Positions 7,063 to 16,134 are shown, counted from the first letter of the stretch. The stretch is 64,000 bases of DNA from an uncultured Spirochaetales bacterium (GCA_944390865.1 CALXRC010000006.1:1-64000), one strand, 5' to 3'. The notes: generated by a model from the sequence alone, not told the origin. A program made the numbers and translations.

Positions 7063-10008
7063 ATGTACAATCTTGACCAGACCTGGATTCCCTTCTCATC
7101 ACTGATGCTGAAGCATATTTACAATGTGCTCCTGATCTGTTCTGACTACGACCGCTTCATGCTGGAAGAGGACGGACGCGTGGAAGAGGAGCTTTACAAA
7201 GAATACATGGAGCTCGGACTTTCCACTCCGCCCAAGATCACCCACACCTCAGATCCGGATGAGGCACTCGTCCTGCTTGAGAAGCTCAGCTTTGACCTTG
7301 TCATCACAATGATCGATTTCCACTCTGGCAAGGTGGAGAACCTGGCCCGCAGGATAAAGGAGATCAGACCCGGCATGCCTGTCATTGTCCTTGCGCCCTC
7401 GCCTGACCACAGGAAGATGAAAGTACTGAAAGAGGAAAACGAGGAGGCAATTGACCAGATCTTCTACTGGCAGGGCGATGCCACGCTCTTTCTGGCAATG
7501 GTCAAGCTGATCGAAGATGCCCTCAACCTTGATCATGACACGAGCGTAGCCGATGTTCAGGTCATTATCCTCATCGAAGACTCCATCCGCTTCATATCCT
7601 CCTACCTTCCCGTCATGTACACCTGCCTCATCAGGCAGACAAGGCTGAGCATACTTGAGGCCCTGAATGACTGGGGAAGGACGCTGCGCATGAGGGGAAG
7701 GCCGAAAATCGTCCTGGCCCGCAGCGGGGAAAAGGCAGAAGAGCTGTACAGGAAGTACAAGAAGAACGTGCTGGGCATCATAAGCGATGTCAACTTTCCA
7801 TGGCGGGGAGAAAAGGAAGGATCTGGACTGCGCCTTGCCTCCCTCATCAGACAGGAGGACGGGGATCTGCCAATTCTGATTCAGTCCACCGACATCAGGA
7901 ATGCCGCGGATGCGGCGGCGCTCAAGGCAGACTTCCTGTGGAAAGCCTCCCCCAACCTGCTCTCATCGCTTGAAGAGCACTTCATCCGCTATTACAACTT
8001 CGGCCCCTTCAACTTCATTGACCCGGCATCCGGCAGGACCATACTGTGCGCACGCACCATGAAGGAAGTCCAGAACGCGATAAAGACGATTCCCGCCTCA
8101 TGTCTGTGGTACCACTCAAAGCGCAATGACTTCTCCCGCTGGCTGAGAGCCCAGAGTCTTTACCAGCTTTCGTCGATGATTGAAAACATAAACATCAGCA
8201 GCGAGGAGGAAATCGAGGAGCTGAGAAGCCGGCTCTACAATGCCATAAAGGCCTACAGGACACAGCGGACCAGGGGTGCAATCGCCCAGTTCAGCCCTGA
8301 CAGCTACGATGACACGTCCTTCTTCTCCCGCATAGGCTCCGGCTCTCTGGGAGGAAAGGGGCGCGGACTGGCCTTCATCGCGGCAGAGATGATGGCATCG
8401 GGCGTACAGAAAGACTTTCCGGACATCTACCTCTCAATCCCGAAGACTGTCGTCGTATCAACGTCGCTTTATGATGACTTTCTCAGCCTGAACGGCCTTG
8501 ATGCGTCATCACTCAGTGCAATGAGCGATGACGACATTCTCTCCGCCTTTCTTGCCGGCATGCTTCCTGCAGAGCTGGACCAGTGTCTCAATGAGTATCT
8601 GAAGTTTGTGGTTCAGCCTCTCTCTGTCCGCTCTTCCTCGCTGCTTGAGGACAGCCACAGCGAACCCTTTGCAGGCGTCTATCAGACCTGCATGATCAGC
8701 AACTGCGGCAGCGACGAAAAGCGCAAGGCAGAGCTGGAGGCTGCAATAAAGACTGTCTGGGCATCTGTTTTCTTCAGACGGGCCAGAGAGTATCTGAAAA
8801 TGACAGACCATGTGGCAGAAGAGGAGAAAATGGCAGTCATCCTGCAGCAGGTCACAGGCAGCAGGCATGGAAGATGGTACTACCCGAATGTCTCCGGAGT
8901 GGCAAGAAGCCTCAACTACTATCCTGTCAGCGGACAGAAAAGCGAGGACGGAGTCGGCATGCTGTCCTTCGGCTTCGGAAAGAGCGTCGTCGATGACGGG
9001 TCTGCCTTCCGCTTCTGTCCGGCAAAGCCGAAAAAACCTTCATCAGACCTTAACGGGAACGCCTCATCACAGGACAGTTTCTATGCCCTGGACATGGAGG
9101 CAGCCTTCAATCCGCACAGGAATCTTGACAACCTCGTGCTCCTGCCTCTTGAAGAAGCCGAAAAGTATCCCAGGAGTCTGAAGTACATTGCCTCAACACT
9201 GGACAGCCAGACTTTCACGCTGAGCGAGGCTTCTTACGCCCAGGGACAGAAAATCATCACATTCAACGGCATGCTCAAGTACGACATGTTCCCGCTTGCT
9301 CCTGTGGTTGACAGGATACTCAAGCTGGGAGCGAAGAGCATGAGCACGCCAGTGGAAATCGAGATTGCGGTCAACACAGAGCGCAGCGGCGAGAAGAAGC
9401 CGGACTTCTCCATCCTTCAGATACGCCCTATTGCCTCAGCATATACAGACAGCGATGTCGAGATCAGCCCTTACGACATTCCCTCATCTCTTGTCTACTC
9501 GACCTCTGTCATGGGCAACGGAATTGTGGAAGGCATCAGGGATATAATCGCAATCAGGCCGGAAGCGTTCAAGGCTGAGGAGACGGCAGAGATGGCAGGC
9601 GAGCTTGCTCGCCTCAACGCCGGCCTTGAGAACAGCGAATACGTGCTCATCGTCGCAGGCAGGCTGGGATCCACTGACCGCTGGCTGGGCATTCCCTGCG
9701 CCTGGTCTGACATCTCGCATGCAAGAGTCATTGTCGAGACAGGCCTGCCAGACATGCAGGTTGAGCCGAGCCAGGGCACTCATTTCTTCCAGAACATGAC
9801 AAGCCTTGGCTGCATCTACCTTACCGTCAATCCTGTCTACGGAGAGGGAAAGCTGGATTTCGATGCCCTTTCCAAGCTGCCTGTTGTATCACAGAGCAGA
9901 CATTTTCTACACTTCAGAACGGACTCTGATCTTGATATCAGGGCAAACGGCCTTGAGAAACAGGCTGTGATCACACTCAGGAAAGAGGAGATTGAAGCAT
10001 GGGATTAA
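7063..10008 (+). CDS. receiver-receiver-PEP/pyruvate-binding (ATP-grasp) protein
   Basis: This 981-residue cytoplasmic protein has three parts. Residues about 20-150 resemble a response-regulator receiver, with MIDFHSG at the phospho-acceptor strand. Residues about 165-310 form a second and more complete receiver, with ILIEDS (acidic pair), IISDVNFP (acceptor Asp), IQSTD and LWKAS (conserved Lys). From about 415 onward is the nucleotide-binding domain of PEP synthase/pyruvate phosphate dikinase, with LGGKGRGLAFIAAE, SVRSSSLLEDS, EPFAGVYQT and the end motif LQIRPI. The phosphohistidine swivel domain (TxGGxxxH) and the PEP-binding barrel are absent, so it cannot be a complete PEP synthase. Similar fusions are known from spirochaetes and Bacteroidetes, with no function I can state. 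It overlaps the alcohol dehydrogenase gene by ten bases. Confidence 0.85.
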   Translation: MYNLDQTWIPFSSLMLKHIYNVLLICSDYDRFMLEEDGRVEEELYKEYMELGLSTPPKITHTSDPDEALVLLEKLSFDLVITMIDFHSGKVENLARRIKEIRPGMPVIVLAPSPDHRKMKVLKEENEEAIDQIFYWQGDATLFLAMVKLIEDALNLDHDTSVADVQVIILIEDSIRFISSYLPVMYTCLIRQTRLSILEALNDWGRTLRMRGRPKIVLARSGEKAEELYRKYKKNVLGIISDVNFPWRGEKEGSGLRLASLIRQEDGDLPILIQSTDIRNAADAAALKADFLWKASPNLLSSLEEHFIRYYNFGPFNFIDPASGRTILCARTMKEVQNAIKTIPASCLWYHSKRNDFSRWLRAQSLYQLSSMIENINISSEEEIEELRSRLYNAIKAYRTQRTRGAIAQFSPDSYDDTSFFSRIGSGSLGGKGRGLAFIAAEMMASGVQKDFPDIYLSIPKTVVVSTSLYDDFLSLNGLDASSLSAMSDDDILSAFLAGMLPAELDQCLNEYLKFVVQPLSVRSSSLLEDSHSEPFAGVYQTCMISNCGSDEKRKAELEAAIKTVWASVFFRRAREYLKMTDHVAEEEKMAVILQQVTGSRHGRWYYPNVSGVARSLNYYPVSGQKSEDGVGMLSFGFGKSVVDDGSAFRFCPAKPKKPSSDLNGNASSQDSFYALDMEAAFNPHRNLDNLVLLPLEEAEKYPRSLKYIASTLDSQTFTLSEASYAQGQKIITFNGMLKYDMFPLAPVVDRILKLGAKSMSTPVEIEIAVNTERSGEKKPDFSILQIRPIASAYTDSDVEISPYDIPSSLVYSTSVMGNGIVEGIRDIIAIRPEAFKAEETAEMAGELARLNAGLENSEYVLIVAGRLGSTDRWLGIPCAWSDISHARVIVETGLPDMQVEPSQGTHFFQNMTSLGCIYLTVNPVYGEGKLDFDALSKLPVVSQSRHFLHFRTDSDLDIRANGLEKQAVITLRKEEIEAWD

Positions 10009-11180
10009 GCCATTATTACACACCGACAAGGGTCACATTCGGCCCTGGAGCAGAGGATATGGCCGTACAGGAGCTGAAAAAGGAGGGTGCAAGAAGAGTG
10101 CTCATCCACTACGGCTCGGCGCGCATTGAGAAAAACGGGCTGCTGGACAAAATCAGGAAGCAGCTGGAAGAAGCGGGCATCGAGTATTTCCTGCTCTCAG
10201 GCGTCGTTCCGAACCCGCGGCTCTCGCTTGTCAGGAAGGGCATCCAGCTGTGCAGGGAGAACAGGGCCGACTTTATTCTCGCAGTGGGCGGCGGTTCTGT
10301 CATAGACAGCGCGAAATGCATCGGATACGGAGCCGCATACGATGGAGATGTCTGGGACTTCTACTCTCAGAAGGCAGTGCCTCAGGCAAGTCTTCCCGTG
10401 GGCTGCGTCCTCACAATGGCCGCAGCAGGAAGCGAGATGAGCGACTCATCTGTCATCACAAACGAGGACGGAGAGCTTAAAAGAGGCTGCAACAGCGATG
10501 TCTGCCGCCTCCGTTTTGCACTGATGAATCCGCAGCTCACCTACTCGCTGCCCCCCTATCAGACAAGCTGCGCCATTGTCGACATAATGATGCATACAAT
10601 GGAGAGGTACTTCACAGGCGGCTCATCCCTTCCCCTTACAGACAATCTGGCCTTTGCCCTGCTGAACACAGTGAAGCAGGCAGGACTGGCAGCTCTGGAA
10701 AATGGAGATGACTACACGGCCAGAGCCAGTCTGATGTGGGCCTCATCCCTGTCTCACAACGGTCTTATGGCGGCCGGAAACGACACAAAGGGAGACTGGG
10801 CCTGCCACCAGCTTGAGCATGAGCTGTCAGGCATGTTCGATGTGGCGCACGGAGCAGGACTCGCTGCCATCTGGCCGGCATGGGCCCGCTTCTGCATGAG
10901 CGTCAGTCCGGGACGCATCGCAGAACTCGGACGCCGCGTCTTCTGTGTGGAAAACACAGGGGATGATGAAAAGGATGCAGAAGCAGCAGTCGAGGCAGTC
11001 GAGGCTTTCTACAAGAGCATAAACATGCCTGTAAGAATAAAAGATCTCGGAATAGAGCTGACAGATGAGCAGATCAGCACGCTGGCAGAAAAGTGCACCT
11101 TCTTCGGAAAGAGAAGAATAGGCGCCTTCCGTTCACTTGGAAGAGAGGAAATCGAGAAGATCTACACCCTGGCAAGGTAA
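9999..11180 (+). CDS. iron-containing alcohol dehydrogenase (BDH/YqhD type)
   Basis: This 393-residue group III alcohol dehydrogenase reduces aldehydes to alcohols with NAD(P)H. The cofactor motif AVGGGSVIDSAKCIG lies near residue 95. The four metal ligands can be read as Asp194, His198 (DIMMHTMERYF), His270 and His284 (FDVAHG), spaced as in the butanol dehydrogenase/YqhD subgroup. The ATG overlaps the last ten bases of the preceding gene and has GAGGAG about eight bases upstream. The two genes are therefore almost certainly co-expressed, which ties the receiver/ATP-grasp protein to redox or fermentation control. The exact alcohol substrate is unknown. Confidence 0.93.
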   Translation: MGLSHYYTPTRVTFGPGAEDMAVQELKKEGARRVLIHYGSARIEKNGLLDKIRKQLEEAGIEYFLLSGVVPNPRLSLVRKGIQLCRENRADFILAVGGGSVIDSAKCIGYGAAYDGDVWDFYSQKAVPQASLPVGCVLTMAAAGSEMSDSSVITNEDGELKRGCNSDVCRLRFALMNPQLTYSLPPYQTSCAIVDIMMHTMERYFTGGSSLPLTDNLAFALLNTVKQAGLAALENGDDYTARASLMWASSLSHNGLMAAGNDTKGDWACHQLEHELSGMFDVAHGAGLAAIWPAWARFCMSVSPGRIAELGRRVFCVENTGDDEKDAEAAVEAVEAFYKSINMPVRIKDLGIELTDEQISTLAEKCTFFGKRRIGAFRSLGREEIEKIYTLAR

Positions 11181-11188
11181 GAGGCGGA

Positions 11189-11217
11189 CAGGCAGCAGGG
11201 CTTCATCCTGCTGTCTG
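11189..11217. terminator. hairpin between convergent genes
   Basis: A stem of ten pairs (11190-11199 with 11207-11216) with a seven-base loop lies just after the alcohol dehydrogenase stop and covers the stop codon of the opposing gene. There is no T run on either side, so its efficiency as a terminator is doubtful. Confidence 0.35.
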
Positions 11218-11898
11218 CTCGAAGACCTTCCACAGCCTTTCATCAGGAACAGGAGCGACGATGGTCAGCCGCTCCTTCCTGACAGGATGCGTGAAGGTGA
11301 TCTTTCTTGCATGAAGGCAGATCCCGCCGTCAGGATTGCTTCTGGCAGCTCCGTATTTCAGATCCCCCTTTATGTGAAGGCCAATTGCCTTCAGCTGAGC
11401 CCTGATCTGATGATGGCGGCCGGTGTAAAGCTCAATCTCAAGCAGGTGATAGCGCTGGGAAGAGGCAAGCAGAGTGTATTTCAGCACAGCCTTCTTGCTC
11501 CCCTTCACTTCCCTGCTCCAGGCTGTCGACTTGTTCAGCCTGCTGTCTCTTGTGATATAGTGAGTCAGAATTCCGCTGTCCTGTTCAGGACGCCTGTCGA
11601 CAATGGCCCAGTAGGTCTTTCTCACATCATCTGTCCTGAAAGACTCGTTCATCCTGATCAGGGCCTTCTCGGTCTTTGCATACACCATCACTCCGCTTGT
11701 CGGCCTGTCCAGGCGGTGCACAATGCCAAGGTATACGTTTCCGGGCTTGCCGTACTTTTCCTTGAGATATGATTTCACCTCATCAGCCAGAGTCGCATCA
11801 CCTGTCTCGTCTCCCTGGCTGAGTTCTCCGGGCAGCTTGTCCACGATGATGAGATGATTGTCCTCATAAAGGATCCTGTCTTCCGTCAGGGTGCTCAT
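11203..11898 (-). CDS. RluA-family pseudouridine synthase
   Basis: This 231-residue RNA pseudouridine synthase converts uridine to pseudouridine in rRNA or tRNA. The catalytic motif HRLDRPTSGVMVYAKT carries the essential Asp, and the C-terminal GRHHQIRAQLKAIGLHIKGD is the second family signature. It lacks an N-terminal S4 domain, so it resembles the short RluA/TruC-like members more than RluD. The target site is not deducible. The start codon shares one base with the stop of the upstream parC-like gene (TGATG), so translation is probably coupled. It is the last gene of a three-gene operon. Confidence 0.9.
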   Translation of the reverse strand: MSTLTEDRILYEDNHLIIVDKLPGELSQGDETGDATLADEVKSYLKEKYGKPGNVYLGIVHRLDRPTSGVMVYAKTEKALIRMNESFRTDDVRKTYWAIVDRRPEQDSGILTHYITRDSRLNKSTAWSREVKGSKKAVLKYTLLASSQRYHLLEIELYTGRHHQIRAQLKAIGLHIKGDLKYGAARSNPDGGICLHARKITFTHPVRKERLTIVAPVPDERLWKVFEQTAG

Positions 11899-13883
11899 CA
11901 GTCGTCCTTCCCTTCTTCAATACCGTCAAACAGTCCGGGTTCCTTTAAAGGCCCCGGCTCCTTTGTCTGGCGCAGCGTCAGGCTGGCAAGAGCCTTTGTG
12001 ATGAGCTTGTATCCGCTTGTCTGGGGGCTCTTCCTGACAGCAAAGTCTGAGAAATGGAAACTCTCCTCAAGCACCCGGTAGCCATAACCCGGCTTGTATT
12101 TTGCCGTAATGACGGCATTGGGGAAGGTGGCAAGCTTTATGAGCTTGTAATTTCCCTTGGGCAGAATTGAATAGAGCTTGTTTGTGGTGAAAGATGTGAT
12201 CGTGAAGCGGTTGATGAAGTAGAACTTGCTCTCCTTCTCCTTGTAAATCGCAGTGAAGACAACCTTTGCCAGCTCCTCTTTATCCGCAAGGCAGCAGTAG
12301 TAGAGCCCCTCTGTGCCTATGAACTCCTTGTCGCTGACATTTATCACCCTGTAATTTCCATCCTTGCGCAGATAGAAGATCTTGTCGTACGGAGATACCT
12401 TCATCAGGACCTCTCCTGATTTCAGATTCGTTCCGATATAGCCGGTTGACTCATCATAGCGGAGCTCGAGGTTCCTGACTGCGACGCTCTTGGCATCCAG
12501 GGCCTGGAAGGTCGCTATCTCGCTGTGCCTGCTGAACTTCTGCTCGTCAAGGCCGCTCCTGATCTCCTCAAGAAATGAGAGCGCATACTGTGTGATGTTG
12601 GCAAGGTTATGATCGACAGTGCTGATGGCTGCATTGATCTCCTCAATGTCCTTCCTGTTCTTCTCTATATCAAAAAGAGAAATCCTCCTGATAGGAATCT
12701 TAAGCAGCCTGTCGATGTCTTCATCATTAAGCTCGCGGTAAAGCTCGGCCTTGAACGGAGCGAAGCCTGTGACAACAGCCTTGTTCACATCCTCTGCCGT
12801 CTTCTTGTTCTCAATGCGCTTGTAGATGCGCTCCTCAATGAAAATGCGTTCAAGAGTACGGGCATGTAGTTTGTCCTCAAGATGGCGCCTCTCCACGTTC
12901 AGCTCGGCCGTAAGCACATCGACAAGATGGCGGGCATGGTACTTCACCATTTCGGAGATGGGCACGATATGAGGCAGATTGTCGACGATCACGACAGGAT
13001 TGACAGAGATCTTGTTCTCGCACTTGGTGTAGGCGTAGAGCGCATCCACAATGTCATTTGTATAGGTGTTGCGCTGCAGCGCGATCTCAATGTTCGCCTT
13101 GTCTGTGGTGTAGTCAGTGACCTTTGCGATATGGAGCTTGCCCTTCTTGTCCGCTTCCTCGATTGAAGAGATCATCTGCTCGGATGTGACGCCGTAAGGA
13201 AGCTCCGTGATGACAATCTTCTTCGGATCAGACAGATCAAGACGGGCCCTGACTGTAACAAAGCCGCAGCCATCTTCATAGCCGGACACATCGACAATGC
13301 CTCCGGTGGGGAAATCAGGATAAAGGGTCACCTCCTCTCCTCTCAGCGCGGCGGCCTGCGCATCAAGCACCTCAAAGAAATTGTGAGGCAGGATGTCAGT
13401 CTTCATGCCTACGGCAATGCCGCTTGCTCCGGAAATGACAACTACAGGGATCTTCGCGGGAAAGACGACAGGTTCCTTGTTCCTTCCGTCATAGGAGTCG
13501 ACATATGTCGTGATTTCAGGATTGTAGAGAATCTTCTTTGCAAGAGGATTGAGACGGCACTCAATATAACGTCCGGCTGCGGCTCCGTCTCCTGTCAGCA
13601 TGTTTCCGAAATTTCCCTGATGATCGATGAAAAGCTCGTCATTCGCAAGATTCACAAGGGCATCATTGATTGACGCATCTCCATGAGGGTGGTACCTCAT
13701 GCACTGGCCGACGACGTTGGCGACCTTATGGAACTTGCCGTCATCCATTTCAATGAGAGTATGGATGATTCTGCGCTGGACAGGCTTGAAGCCGTCTTCC
13801 AGCTCAGGGATTGCCCTGTCACGGATGACATAGGATGCGTATTCAATAAAGTTTTTCTCAAATATTCCGCTTGCGTATGCCAT
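11898..13883 (-). CDS. parC: type IIA topoisomerase subunit A (topo IV ParC-like)
   Basis: This 661-residue DNA breakage-reunion subunit probably belongs to the chromosome-decatenating topoisomerase IV. The N-terminal core has DGFKPVQRRIIHTL, YHPHGDASINDALV and the catalytic Arg105-Tyr106 in AAAGRYIECRL. GIAVGMKTDILPHN follows. The protein is shorter than gyrase A and lacks a GyrA box in the C-terminal region, unlike the GyrA at 55869. That absence supports topo IV rather than gyrase. The position matching E. coli ParC Ser80 is Ala70. It shares one base (TGATG) with both the preceding parE-like and following pseudouridine synthase genes. An internal coiled coil is likely at about residues 330-450. 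Confidence 0.9.
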   Translation of the reverse strand: MAYASGIFEKNFIEYASYVIRDRAIPELEDGFKPVQRRIIHTLIEMDDGKFHKVANVVGQCMRYHPHGDASINDALVNLANDELFIDHQGNFGNMLTGDGAAAGRYIECRLNPLAKKILYNPEITTYVDSYDGRNKEPVVFPAKIPVVVISGASGIAVGMKTDILPHNFFEVLDAQAAALRGEEVTLYPDFPTGGIVDVSGYEDGCGFVTVRARLDLSDPKKIVITELPYGVTSEQMISSIEEADKKGKLHIAKVTDYTTDKANIEIALQRNTYTNDIVDALYAYTKCENKISVNPVVIVDNLPHIVPISEMVKYHARHLVDVLTAELNVERRHLEDKLHARTLERIFIEERIYKRIENKKTAEDVNKAVVTGFAPFKAELYRELNDEDIDRLLKIPIRRISLFDIEKNRKDIEEINAAISTVDHNLANITQYALSFLEEIRSGLDEQKFSRHSEIATFQALDAKSVAVRNLELRYDESTGYIGTNLKSGEVLMKVSPYDKIFYLRKDGNYRVINVSDKEFIGTEGLYYCCLADKEELAKVVFTAIYKEKESKFYFINRFTITSFTTNKLYSILPKGNYKLIKLATFPNAVITAKYKPGYGYRVLEESFHFSDFAVRKSPQTSGYKLITKALASLTLRQTKEPGPLKEPGLFDGIEEGKDD

Positions 13884-15688
13884 CAGACCAGATTCTCCAT
13901 AATAAATTCTCTTCGCTCAGGAGTATTGTTGCCCATGCAGAACTGCATCTTCTTCCTGACTTCCGTCGCACTGTCAATTGTGACAGGCACGAGCTTTATA
14001 TCATCGCCAATGAACTGGCCGAACTCTGTAGGATCAATCTCGCCAAGGCCCTTGAATCTTGTCACTTCCGGATTCTTCATCTGAAGCAGCGTCGCATCCC
14101 TCTCCTTTTCTGTGTAGCAGTAAGTCACGACCTGCTTGTTGCGCACCCTGAACAGGGGCGTCTCGAGAATGAAGAGGCGTCCTGAGGTGACCAGCTCCTC
14201 AAAAAACGAGAGGAAGAATGTCATCAGCAGATTCCTGATATGATAGCCGTCCGTGTCGGCATCAGTCGCAATTACGACCTTCGCATAGCGCAGATTGTCG
14301 AAATCGCTGTTCTCAAGACCCAGGGCAACCATGATGTTGTAAAGCTCCTCATTCTCATAAATGGCCTTTCTTGTCTTGCCGAAAACGTTGAAAGGCTTAC
14401 CCCTGAGAGAGAAGACTGCCTGAGTGTTCACATTGCGGGTCTTTGTTATCGTTCCGCTGGCGCTGTCTCCCTCTGTGAGGAAGATCATGCTGCTGAGAGC
14501 CTCATTCTCCTTGTTTTTCGGATAACTGTTCAGATGATACTTGCAGTCGCGGAGCTTGGGAATGTTGATGGACACTTTCTTTGCCATCTCGCGCGCTCCG
14601 TTGCGCACTGCACTCTCTTCCTTGTGGATGCGCTCATTTGTCGTGATCTTGGTAAGCAGACTGCCGGCTGTCTCCTGATTCTTCATCAGGGCATCAATGA
14701 CAGCCTCCTTCACCTCATTGACTATCCAGGTCCTGATCTCCGTGTTTCCGAGCTTGTTCTTGGTCTGGCTCTCGAAGACAGGATTCTGGATCTTCACCGA
14801 GATGGCGCCGGCGATGCCGTCCCTGATCTCAGGAGCGTTCCAGTTTTTCTTGAAATACTCGTTGACGCCCTTGAGCACGCCTTCCTTGAATGCGGCAAGG
14901 TGTGTTCCGCCGTCTGATGTGTGCTGGCCGTTCACATATGAAAAGTATGATTCTCCATAGGCGGCAGTATGCGTCAGGGCAAATTCCAGCTGCTTTCCCT
15001 TGTAGTGGATGACAGGATACAGCATTTCCTGCCCGATATCCTTGGTCAGCAGATCAAGCAGGCCGTTCTGGCTTCTGATGATTTTCTTGTTGTACTCAAT
15101 TGTCAGTCCTGTATTGAGGTAAGCATAGTTCCACAGTCTCTCAAGGACAAAGTCATCATTGAATGAGTAGTCAGGGAAGATGTCAGGATCAGGAACGAAA
15201 GTCATCATCGTCCCGTTTGGCTCCGCAGTCTTCTCATGTCTGGTCTTTCCCTTCTGTATGCCTTTCACAAAGCTGGCGCTGGCCATCTCCCCGTCTCTGA
15301 AGCTTGTAACGCTGAAGCTGGAAGACAGGGCATTCACGGCCTTTGTGCCGACTCCGTTGAGGCCCACGGAGAACTGGAAGGCCTCGCTGTCGTATTTTGC
15401 ACCAGTGTTGATGACAGAGACACATTCAACGATCTTGCCAAGCGGTATGCCGCGGCCGAAGTCGCGGACAGTCACCTTATTATCAAGAATAGTGACAATG
15501 ATCTTGCTGCCGGCACCCATGATAAACTCATCAATGCTGTTGTCAATGACTTCCTTAAGCAGGATATAAATTCCGTCATTGACGTTTGAGCCATTGCCCA
15601 GTCTTCCGATATACATGCCCGGGCGAAGTCTGATATGCTCAAGAGATGAGAGCGATTTTATGTTCGATTCATCGTATTTAGCGGCCAT
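13883..15688 (-). CDS. parE: type IIA topoisomerase subunit B (topo IV ParE-like)
   Basis: This 601-residue ATPase subunit has the GHKL ATP-binding motifs: LEHIRLRPGMYIG near residue 20, EVIDNSIDEF (catalytic Glu and Asn), VRDFGRGIPLG and GLNGVGTKAVNALS. The Toprim domain shows LTEGDSASGT and ATDADTDGYHIRNLL. The ATG at 15688 gives the normal ParE N terminus. The open frame reaches 15802, but the extra 38 residues are not family-like and lie upstream of the promoter. No SD sequence precedes the ATG. A near-consensus promoter ends six bases before it, so a leaderless mRNA is predicted. Downstream come parC and the pseudouridine synthase, each with a one-base overlap. Confidence 0.92.
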   Translation of the reverse strand: MAAKYDESNIKSLSSLEHIRLRPGMYIGRLGNGSNVNDGIYILLKEVIDNSIDEFIMGAGSKIIVTILDNKVTVRDFGRGIPLGKIVECVSVINTGAKYDSEAFQFSVGLNGVGTKAVNALSSSFSVTSFRDGEMASASFVKGIQKGKTRHEKTAEPNGTMMTFVPDPDIFPDYSFNDDFVLERLWNYAYLNTGLTIEYNKKIIRSQNGLLDLLTKDIGQEMLYPVIHYKGKQLEFALTHTAAYGESYFSYVNGQHTSDGGTHLAAFKEGVLKGVNEYFKKNWNAPEIRDGIAGAISVKIQNPVFESQTKNKLGNTEIRTWIVNEVKEAVIDALMKNQETAGSLLTKITTNERIHKEESAVRNGAREMAKKVSINIPKLRDCKYHLNSYPKNKENEALSSMIFLTEGDSASGTITKTRNVNTQAVFSLRGKPFNVFGKTRKAIYENEELYNIMVALGLENSDFDNLRYAKVVIATDADTDGYHIRNLLMTFFLSFFEELVTSGRLFILETPLFRVRNKQVVTYCYTEKERDATLLQMKNPEVTRFKGLGEIDPTEFGQFIGDDIKLVPVTIDSATEVRKKMQFCMGNNTPERREFIMENLV

Positions 15689-15723
15689 GACAATATTATA
15701 AACACCACCAGATATTAGGTCAA
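15689..15723 (-). promoter_or_regulatory. near-consensus parE promoter, leaderless
   Basis: On the minus strand TTGACC (15718-15723), 17 bases, then TATAAT (15695-15700), then exactly six bases to the ATG at 15688. The expected start of transcription is the A of the ATG. This is the best -35/-10 match in the window. Confidence 0.8.
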
Positions 15724-15858
15724 ACGTATTCAAAGAATTTATGGACAACGAGTTACATGGATGCAGTGCAAGATTTCTCCTCAGAATATACTTGACAAGC
15801 AATACACTTTTCTCTAGTATTCTTTTTCTGTCTGGTTCAGATTGATGCCAGCTGAAAT

Positions 15859-15943
15859 GGAGAGATGTCCGAGCGGTCGAAGGAGGCGGTCTTGAAAACC
15901 GTTGAGGCGCAAGTCTCCGGGGGTTCGAATCCCTCTCTCTCCG
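15859..15943 (+). tRNA. tRNA-Ser (anticodon TGA)
   Basis: The acceptor stem GGAGAGA (15859-15865) pairs with TCTCTCC (15936-15942). The anticodon loop CTTGAAA carries TGA. A long variable arm (class II) and a T loop TTCGAAT are present, with discriminator G. CCA is not encoded. It is first in a four-tRNA cluster. Confidence 0.97.
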
Positions 15944-15959
15944 TTTATATTTTTTTTCT

Positions 15960-16049
15960 GGAGAGGTGCGAGAGAGGCCGAATCGGGCTCCCTGCTAAGG
16001 AGTTGACCTGCTAAACCCGGGTCCGGGGGTTCGAATCCCCCCCTCTCCG
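15960..16049 (+). tRNA. tRNA-Ser (anticodon GCT)
   Basis: The acceptor stem GGAGAGG (15960-15966) pairs with CCTCTCC (16042-16048). The anticodon stem GCTCC/GGAGT encloses the loop CTGCTAA, giving GCT. A second CTGCTAA a few bases later lies in the long variable arm and is not the anticodon. The T loop is TTCGAAT and CCA is not encoded. Confidence 0.96.
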
Positions 16050-16053
16050 ACTT

Positions 16054-16127
16054 GAGACCATAGCTCAGCTGGATAGAGCATCAGTTTGCGGAACTGAGGG
16101 TCGGAGGTTCGAATCCTCTTGGTCTCG
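16054..16127 (+). tRNA. tRNA-Arg (anticodon GCG)
   Basis: The acceptor stem GAGACCA (16054-16060) pairs with TGGTCTC (16120-16126). The D arm has GCTCAGCTGGATAGAGC. The anticodon stem TCAGT/ACTGA is perfect and encloses TTGCGGA, so the anticodon is GCG and reads CGC and CGT arginine codons. Most bacteria use ACG here, with A34 edited to inosine by TadA, so a genomic GCG is noteworthy. The T arm GGAGG/CCTCT has one G-T pair. CCA is not encoded. Confidence 0.93.
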
Positions 16128-16134
16128 ATCAGTG

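Noticed and set aside
12609-15589. Long open frames opposite parC and parE
   Set aside because: They are antisense shadows with poor composition and no ribosome sites. The minus-strand genes are unambiguous.
15689-15802. Upstream extension of ParE by 38 residues
   Set aside because: The extension is not family-like and would require transcription from upstream of a near-consensus promoter that ends six bases before the normal ATG.
15994-16016. A second CTGCTAA that could be read as the anticodon loop of tRNA-Ser
   Set aside because: It lies in the long variable arm. The first copy is enclosed by the proper anticodon stem.
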